Part shown: in pieces, positions 57,921-64,000 of the stretch | Numbering within the stretch: the stretch's first letter is position 1 | How the letters are laid out: the number at the start of each line of letters is the position of its first letter | From: Ceratotherium simum simum | Lineage: Eukaryota; Chordata; Mammalia; Perissodactyla; Rhinocerotidae | DNA: 64,000 bases | Direction: 5' to 3' | Assembly: GCF_000283155.1 (NCBI RefSeq) | Contig: NW_004454216.1 | Coordinates: forward strand, 7,075,493-7,139,492 | Notes under the pieces: generated by a model | Told to the model about the DNA's origin: nothing | What the model saw: only the letters and a program-made list of their open reading frames with translations | The model's database searches: none | Position numbers and translations under genes: made by a program

Positions 57921-60344
57921 CTGAAGGACAAACCAACAGAAAGTCTTGAATGAAGATCAGATAAGGAGTGGCCTTGGGAGAATTTTATTTTAGTTACTAC
58001 TTCATGCACTTTGACCCTGTAATTCCCTCTTGAGAATTTATCCCAAGGAAATGAAACAAGTAAAGAAAAATAGCCCTATGTACCAAGATGATGACTGACC
58101 TATTATCTATAATATCAAAACTTGGAGACTCAGCAATGTCTAAGCAAATTATGGTTACAACTATATAACATACAATCTTACTGTCAAGGGATGATTTTAA
58201 AAAACCAGTTGGGGTATGTGTGTATGTTTGTAAGAGAGAGAGAAAATAAACGTGTATGTGTGTGTACGTGTGTACGTGTGCCGGAGTTATGTCTCATCAT
58301 AATATACATGCAAATTAATTGGTCTTTGTGACTGCCTATGTTCCAAATAGATGAAAAGTAAAATATGGTTTTAATTTATGTGTTCTGTATGGAGACTCTG
58401 GCCCTCCAGGGAACTCAGATTATCCAGAATTAAATGTTCCCTTGAACTCTTTGCATTAAGAAAGAACATTCCCGGAATTGTAAGAGCAATACCAGTTACT
58501 ATGCAAAGAACCAGCTGCCTTGAACAGGGCCAAGTAGAGAAGCATTGCCGGGAACGAGTAATAACAGTCTCAGGGTTGGCCCAAGGAGAATAGGCAGACA
58601 GTCCTAAAAAGGTAATTTTGTCCAGGTTAAGGGAAAAAGAAAAGTGACCTGAGCATTGAGCACAGGGCTGCTATACCATAACAAAGCCCTGGCTTTTTGC
58701 AAAGTCCTTGTCACTAGGGGGAATTGCTACCTATATTAGGCAACTCATTCCTTTGGAATTTTCACTTTGTAATTGGCAAAGAACTTTAATTTACTATACA
58801 CACACACACAAACATGATTAATAATAATATTTTAATAAAAATGTTCATACTATTTCAGTTTTCCTAATCATGAAGAAACTTGGCTTTCTCTGGCCGAAAA
58901 GGAACTTGTTTATTCCAGAGAATGCAATAGCAGGTTCTTTGTAGAGTTCTGCATCTTCTGGTACGAAATGACTAACAGCTACCTATGTCCTGGTAGAAAT
59001 AATTTAGCCTGTAAATGAAGTCATGAACATTTATAAAGTGTTTATGGTACACCTATCCACAAACATTAAGTTCTGGTCTGTCTAAAGGACAGTAAAATTG
59101 ACCTCCTATAGATAAGAATTTGATCAAACCAACTTATTTTATTTCCAAAAGTAATTCGACTTAGATTAACGGTTAAGTTGCTTTATAAAAGTGTAACATC
59201 TTCTACAGTGGAATACTACTCAGCCATAAAAAAAGACAACATCATCCCATTTGCCACAACATGGATGGACCTTGAAGGTATTATGTTAAGTGAAATAAGC
59301 CAGTCAGACAGATAAACACTGTATGACTTCACTCATATGTGTAATATAAACTAACACACAGAGAGAACTAACAGAGAGAACAGTTTGGCGGTTACCAGGG
59401 GAAGGGGGTTGGGGGGTGGGTACAAGGGATGAAGAGGCACATTTATATGGTGACTGACAAATAATAATGTACAACTGGAATCTCACAATGCTATAAACTA
59501 TTAAAACCTCAGTAAAAAAAAAGTGTAACATCTTCTGAATGAAATTTTAATCACTTGTGGGGAATAAAAAGAACCTTTAAAGAAGTCTCTGGCCCTACTC
59601 AAATTTAAGGGTGGCGGTGACAGAGGAAGAGTTCAAAGCACAGCAGGACGAGGGAAGCATAGCCCACCTCCGAAGGCCGAGGGACAACCGGGCAGGCGAC
59701 ATTCTCCTGAAACACCAGGTAGATGCTTCAAGGGACCCCAGCCCACAGCCTGTGTCCCAGTTCCTTCTCTATTGCCAGGTAAATGTCAGAAGCTGAAACT
59801 GATTTTCTTGACTTCTGAATAACTAAGCAATCAAAGAAAATGGCAGTGCTTCAAAGGAAAACAGCTTTCACATCTCAGTGTGTAAAAAAAAAAAAACACC
59901 AAAAAATAAAAGTAACACTGGGATCAGAAGGGGTGAGACTCTCTGTATTTTAACAGCATGAGGTTTGCAAAAAGCAGACAAGAACTCTTCTGTGAAAAAA
60001 ACGAATTAACTTGCACCAAGCAGTTCAAAGGTTTTCTTTTCTTAGATTTTCATCACTGTTCACTCGGAATGTTCTTTTTGCAGGTTGTTAAGAAGAGGTT
60101 TTGTTTTTCTTGGTTCTGCTCATTACAAATCACTTCCTAATATCGATGAGTTACGTGTATAGTATTAAGTACCTGGTTATGTGTGCCAACACGCCGGGGT
60201 GAACAGATAAGAAACAAAGATGTAGTTTTATAAAAGCCTGGCTTTACAGCCTGCACATATTTCTGGCTTGTGACTCAAGCCAAAAATTCACAGGAAATAG
60301 AAGAAATTTAAGGATAACACAGAGATTAACTTCAAAAGACCTAC
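57921..60344 (-). other. QTRT2: QTRT2 intron (2.4 kb)
   Basis: GT-AG intron on the - strand. It contains an L1-like + strand fragment (about 57990-58330, with a GT-rich simple repeat at 58217-58279), a CA run (58799-58813) and a young truncated L1 (59205-59518). The stretch 59537-60240 shows nothing recognisable. Confidence 0.75.
59205..59518 (+). mobile_element. Young 5'-truncated L1, forward
   Basis: About 314 bp of L1 3' end: 'ggaatactactcagccataa', 'gccacaacatggatggacct', 'aagtgaaataagccagtcag' and 'acttcactcatatgtgtaat', then an A tail. It is flanked by a perfect 18-bp duplication ending GTGTAACATCTTCT (59187-59204 and 59519-59536). It lies antisense to QTRT2. Confidence 0.95.
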
Positions 60345-60496
60345 ATGTCTCTTCAGGATTCGGCTGGTAATCAAAGCTGAAAGCCAGGGCACATCCCCGC
60401 TCCGTCACTTGATAAGGGAAAAAACTCTCAAATAAGTCCACTCCTCTCTCAATACACTCGAGCACCTCATCTGGCCGGCTAACACCACAGATGAGC
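60345..60496 (-). CDS. QTRT2: QTRT2 coding exon: C-terminal barrel part
   Basis: This 152-bp exon (1 + 50 codons + 1) lies between acceptor 'tttcacag' and donor 'gtaggt' on the - strand. Its first base completes the Arg codon begun in the previous exon. It reads [10 protein letters not shown], then [10 protein letters not shown], then Thr-Glu-Arg-Gly-Cys-Ala-Leu and [10 protein letters not shown]. In catalytic TGTs the Gly-Val-Asp-Xaa-Phe-Asp region carries the nucleophilic Asp. Here the equivalent reads Val-Asp-Leu-Phe-Glu-Ser, which fits a non-catalytic partner. The open frame runs on into intron on both sides, but those extensions are not coding. Confidence 0.96.
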
Positions 60497-62608
60497 CTGT
60501 GAAAACAACAATCAGAACAGTGACATGAGGACAATGCCAGGAATGAAATCAGAGAGTCTTTCCAGAGGGCATTAAAAGTAATAATAATGAAAATCACCAA
60601 TCACAGTTAGCATGGCAGGCAACAGATAACAAGGTGTGGTGGAAAGAACATAGGGCTTTGGAGGCAGAGACCTGGGCTAGAAACCCAGCTCTGCCATTTA
60701 TTTACTTGCTCTGTTTCTTTAGGAAAGTTTCTTAACCTCTCTGAGTTTTAGTTTTCTCATTTTAAAAACAAGAGCAATAATACATACCTCACAGAATTGT
60801 TGTGAGGATTAATGAGATATTTGAAAAAGTACATATGTAGTTTCTGGCCCCAAAGAGAAGGTCAATAAAAGTTAGTTTCCTTTCCCCTCTCATCCTGTCT
60901 GAACAACTTCCCTGGTCTTAGACTGAACTTTATAGCCTATCTATGTACTATGTAGATTTTTTACGAGCACAAAGCTGTGTGCTTTATTTCCCCCTCAAAC
61001 ACTTTCCATGTCTATAATTCTTTTTTATAATTGGCTCTAGAAAGACATTTTTATCTTCTATATTCTTCATAGGTTCACTTACAAAGTAACCCTTGCTCTC
61101 AGAATGTCAACTCTGCCCAGAGGATCTAAGAATCTAGTTGGCTTTCTTTGTGCTTCTTTTTATTTTCTCCATTAATAAAGTCTGCCCGGTGGAATGAGAT
61201 GGTATTTTCAGAGGAAATGGGTAAGGCATTCCGAGTGTTAATATTACTCAACCAGGTTTTGCCACTAAAACGAGACGGGGAGATGCACTAGAGCAGGGCT
61301 GGCTGCTAATTTTTATGTTTGTTTTTCTACCCATAGTCCTTTTTATGAACTGGCAGAGAAAAGCTTGCAGACTCCCCAGTTTCTAAAAGAAGTCCAAAAA
61401 AAGGTTTATGTAATATTAAACAACCAGAGCCCTTACATATATGCCAGTTTCTCTGACTACAGTTTCCTTCAAGTAATGTAATGTTCTAGAACTCCTCTCC
61501 AACTGAAGCTGGCATTTCTACACACTTATAGAAAGAAAAACAATCCCAGCTTTCAAATCCAGTGACAGACATCTGTGAGCACTTAACTCAAAGAAGTCCA
61601 GGAGATGACTAGAAATCCTAGTGCGGAATTGTCATCTGCACCAGAGAAATGAGCACAGGAGGGGGAGCAACGAACACTGGAACTAGGTTAAAACTGGGGA
61701 GCAAATGCTGGCTGGGGTGAGGAAAATGTCTTGTTCTGGCTGGTGTTTACACAAGTACACACGTGTGAAAATTCATCGAGCTGTACGTAAGACTCACACA
61801 CTTTACTGCAAGTTACACCTGGATTTTTTTTAAAGTGGTAAAATTACATATACTATATACTATCCAACATCCCAAGGGGTATAAAACAGCACCTCATAAT
61901 CAAACCTCTTACTATATCTTCAGGAAAAAGGCATGAATATTCACACCAAGTGGGATAAAAGACTAGTCTTTTTTTTTAAATAAAGAAAAGAGAAAAAAAT
62001 TGGAGTAGTCTAATGAAACATCAGCTGCACTCAAAAACCTGGGATTTTTAGCTTTGAATCTTACAGATCATGTCTTCTCACTAGTACATAGTGAATCCTG
62101 CGATTTATGGAAAGAACCAACGCCAATGGTGTTGCTAGTCCCGTTGATTTCAAAAAATGACATCCCTCTCTTAAATGTCTCTATTAGTAGGGCCCATCTC
62201 CATTCCACCAGGCATCCCAGATCTGTCCTTTACTTGCCTTGATTAAGGCCAGAGGCCCACCTGATTTTATACCTGTCCCCATGCACCATGTTCTAATGAA
62301 TAAAGAATAATATTTGTTTTTGGCACAAGAATGAGGGGAAATAGTATAACACTTTCCCTCACTTATTACGAGGATCAAATAAACTAATTCGCACAGCAAT
62401 GGTCCTATGGTCTACATTCTGAAATCAAGGACAGGACAGCCTTGATGGAACCTGCCCCCCCTCAGTCTGTCTCAGGAGACTCAGCCCAGAAAGGACATAA
62501 TCAAAACATCAGAAGACACGCCCATGTACAGACTGCATAACACACAGTCCCCAGCACTCCTGCCCTGCAGCCCACGAGGCTTGACCTGCATCCTAACTGA
62601 ACACTAGC
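60497..62608 (-). other. QTRT2: QTRT2 GC-AG intron (2.1 kb)
   Basis: The - strand intron starts gctagtg (62608 downward) and ends ttttcacag. Only this GC donor keeps the Arg codon AG|G and the protein frame. It contains a forward MIR (60630-60880) and a + strand L1 3' end fragment (about 61740-61830). Confidence 0.85.
60630..60880 (+). repeat. MIR SINE
   Basis: 'gggctttggaggcagagacc', 'ttcttaacctctctgagttt' and 'cctcacagaattgttgtgag' in forward MIR order. Confidence 0.9.
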
Positions 62609-62808
62609 CTCGGTTTGTCCTCTGGCAGCTCCGCAGTGACTGACGACAGCAAGTGCAGTCTAGTCTCCAGGGTCATTGGATTCCCTTGAAAGCCATCCAG
62701 CAGGAAGCCACCTACGGGCCGCTTGGCTGTCTCTCGCGCTGACCTCAGCCTCTCCTCCATTACGTCTCCACCTTCAATCACTCCAATGATCGTACTTCTC
62801 TGAAGGAC
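62609..62808 (-). CDS. QTRT2: QTRT2 coding exon: TIM-barrel, Gly-rich segment
   Basis: This 200-bp exon (66 codons plus 2 bases) starts after a 'ccttag' acceptor on the - strand. It reads [14 protein letters not shown], then [10 protein letters not shown], and ends Glu-Asp-Lys-Pro. The final AG is the first two bases of an Arg codon. These are conserved barrel-strand motifs of the TGT fold, and in the catalytic subunit the equivalent Gly-Gly region binds the base. The following intron starts with GC, not GT (bases 62608-62607, reading gctagtg). A second possible acceptor (ttcag) lies 9 bases inside the exon and would drop Val-Leu-Gln. Confidence 0.95.
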
Positions 62809-63261
62809 CTAAGGCAAGAAAGCATGAATGCTTTTAGCCATTTCCAATAGTGCAGACCCCTGTTTAAAGGAACCTTACACAGAAGCCCAATGGACGGACG
62901 AGACCAGGGGAGCTGCTGCAGTGGAAGCCTGCAGAAGGATGGTGCTTCCTTGTCCCCGAGAACCTCAGGGCTCCAGAGAACACAATTTGAAAGCCACCCA
63001 AATAGGCAAGAAAAGACCGAGGAGAAACTGAGGCAATCAACATATGTAGTCATGCTTTACCTTAGATTAAATTAAAGACAAACTTAGCAGGTACAAGAGG
63101 AAAAGGACAAAAGGAAGAGTTTTAATTTGTTTAAGTGACTATCCAGGCCTGCTTTAGGCCACCACCAAGCCTCTTAGTTATAGATAACTTTAGGAACTTT
63201 GAAACCAGTTGGGACAACTGACTATCCTTTTGGAAAAAAATAAAATAAAAACTACACTGCA

Positions 63262-63471
63262 GGGCTGGCCCCGTGGCTTAGCGGTTAAGTGCGCGCGCTC
63301 CGCTACTGGCGGCCCAGGTTCGGATCCCGGGGGCGCACCGACGCACCGCTTGTCCGGCCATGCTGAGACCGCATCCCACATACAGCAACTAGAAGGATGT
63401 GCAACTATGACATACAACTATCTACTGGGGCTTTGGGGGAAAAATAAATAAATAAAATTATTAAAAAAAAA
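63262..63471 (+). mobile_element. ERE1 SINE, forward
   Basis: A near-consensus ERE1: 'gggctggccccgtggcttag', B box 'aggttcggatcccgg', 'cccacatacagcaactagaa', 'ctatctactggggctttggg' and an AAATA-rich tail. A perfect 15-bp duplication, AAAAACTACACTGCA, flanks it at 63247-63261 and 63472-63486. Confidence 0.97.
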
Positions 63472-63745
63472 AAAAACTACACTGCACATCCTCAAAAATA
63501 AATTCCACAAGATTTATTGGCCCTAAGATCTAAACATAAAAAATATAGTTATACAAGTATCAGAAGAATATACTGAATATTTTTATAATCTTGGGATAAG
63601 GAAGGCCTTCCTAAGCACCCTAAAGCTTCCAGGAAAAGGCTGACATATTTGAATACAAAAACATTAAAACTTCTCTAGTGAAATATTCTATAACAAAGGC
63701 AAAGGAGAACTTACTCTTTGGAGGAATAGGTAAATATCTACACCA

Positions 63746-63944
63746 GGGCCGGCCCCGTGGCTTAGTGGTTAAGTGCGCACGCTCCGCTGTTGGCGGCCCG
63801 GGTTCGGATCCCGGGCACGCACCGATGCACCACTTCTCTGGCCATGTGAGGCCGCATCCCACATACAGCAACTAGAAGATGTGCAACTACGACATACAAC
63901 TATCTACTGGGGCTTTGGGGGAAAAATAAATAAATAAATAAAAG
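63746..63944 (+). mobile_element. ERE1 SINE, forward
   Basis: 'gggccggccccgtggcttag', 'gggttcggatcccgggcacg', 'cccacatacagcaactagaa' and '(aaata)n'. It is very similar to the copy 275 bp upstream and in the same orientation. The target duplication is not clear. Confidence 0.95.
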
Positions 63945-64000
63945 AAATAGTAACTAATGATTAGAATTTATAAAATAAAATAAAATAAAAAAATAAATAA

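Larger units (their letters stand above)
53735..64000 (-). other. QTRT2: QTRT2 gene body, 3' part (partial gene)
   Basis: This span holds the last four coding exons, three complete introns, part of a fourth, and the probable 3' UTR of QTRT2 (also called QTRTD1) on the - strand. The upstream exons, including the start codon, lie beyond base 64000. The in-window exons give about 231 codons, roughly the C-terminal 55% of a protein of about 415 residues in human. QTRT2 pairs with catalytic QTRT1 to form the tRNA-guanine transglycosylase that inserts queuine at position 34 of GUN-anticodon tRNAs. The complex is found in the cytosol and on the outer mitochondrial surface. The gene is convergent with DRD3. 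Confidence 0.9.
62809..64000 (-). other. QTRT2: QTRT2 intron (partial), with two ERE1 SINEs
   Basis: This is intron sequence upstream (on the - strand) of the exon ending at 62808. I found no further exon before the window edge. It holds two forward ERE1 copies. 62809-63240 shows nothing else recognisable, and 63945-64000 is an A-rich (AAATA) tail region. Confidence 0.7.

Noticed and set aside
60244..60600. 118-codon - strand frame as one QTRT2 exon
   Set aside because: Only 60345-60496 is coding. The extra residues at both ends lie beyond good splice sites and do not match the family.
63262..63944. tRNA-like A and B boxes
   Set aside because: They are the tRNA-derived heads of ERE SINEs. 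No cloverleaf with a proper acceptor stem follows.
1..64000. CRISPR arrays, operons, phage or plasmid features
   Set aside because: No regularly spaced direct repeats with unique spacers and no tightly packed open frames. Introns and mammalian repeats show that the DNA is a mammalian chromosome.

Overview
The window is vertebrate nuclear DNA, with long introns and dense interspersed repeats. At least seven tRNA-derived SINEs of the equine ERE type are present. Each has a 'GGCCGGCCC(C)GTGGC' head and a 'GTTCGGATCC' B box, and ends either in a 'CAACTAGAAGGATGTGCAAC...' body or a '(GAGGAAGATT...GCTAACATCTG)' body. Several are still flanked by near-perfect target-site duplications. ERE SINEs are a perissodactyl signature, so the source is a horse, ass or zebra, or less likely a rhinoceros or tapir. 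I see no prokaryotic gene organisation, CRISPR array or operon.

Two protein-coding genes converge here. The 3' part of DRD3 (dopamine D3 receptor) runs on the + strand, with four coding exons at 9895-10037, 17124-17320, 21532-21877 and 23004-23200. These encode everything from the end of the DRY motif to the C-terminal cysteine. The exons for the N-terminus and TM1-TM3 lie upstream of the window. The last part of QTRT2 (non-catalytic subunit of the queuosine tRNA-guanine transglycosylase) lies on the - strand, with four coding exons at 62808-62609, 60496-60345, 57920-57803 and 56130-55899. Its earlier exons lie beyond base 64000. All junction phases check exactly. The stop codons are 32.7 kb apart, tail to tail, which is the DRD3/QTRT2 arrangement known from human chromosome 3q13.

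Region by region: 1-9894 is DRD3 intron with MIR, L2, MaLR and ERE repeats and an unexplained CpG-rich island at about 4735-5180. The span 9895-23200 holds the DRD3 exons and introns. DRD3 3' UTR runs to about 24550. The span 24.6-53.7 kb is gene-free and repeat-rich. It contains a nested pile at 30-36 kb: an ERVL-like remnant split by L1s, which in turn carry a solo LTR and an ERE. It also has several LTRs, an antisense L1 and microsatellites. The span 53.7-64 kb is QTRT2.

I found no new multi-gene system. The points most worth following are: (1) DRD3 keeps two in-frame splice acceptors 63 nt apart, giving a 21-residue choice in the third intracellular loop as in the rodent D3 long/short forms; (2) one QTRT2 intron reads as a GC-AG intron; (3) the CpG-rich island inside the DRD3 intron carries a protein-like reading frame; (4) a perfect 16-bp inverted repeat forms a 50-bp palindrome in the probable QTRT2 3' UTR.
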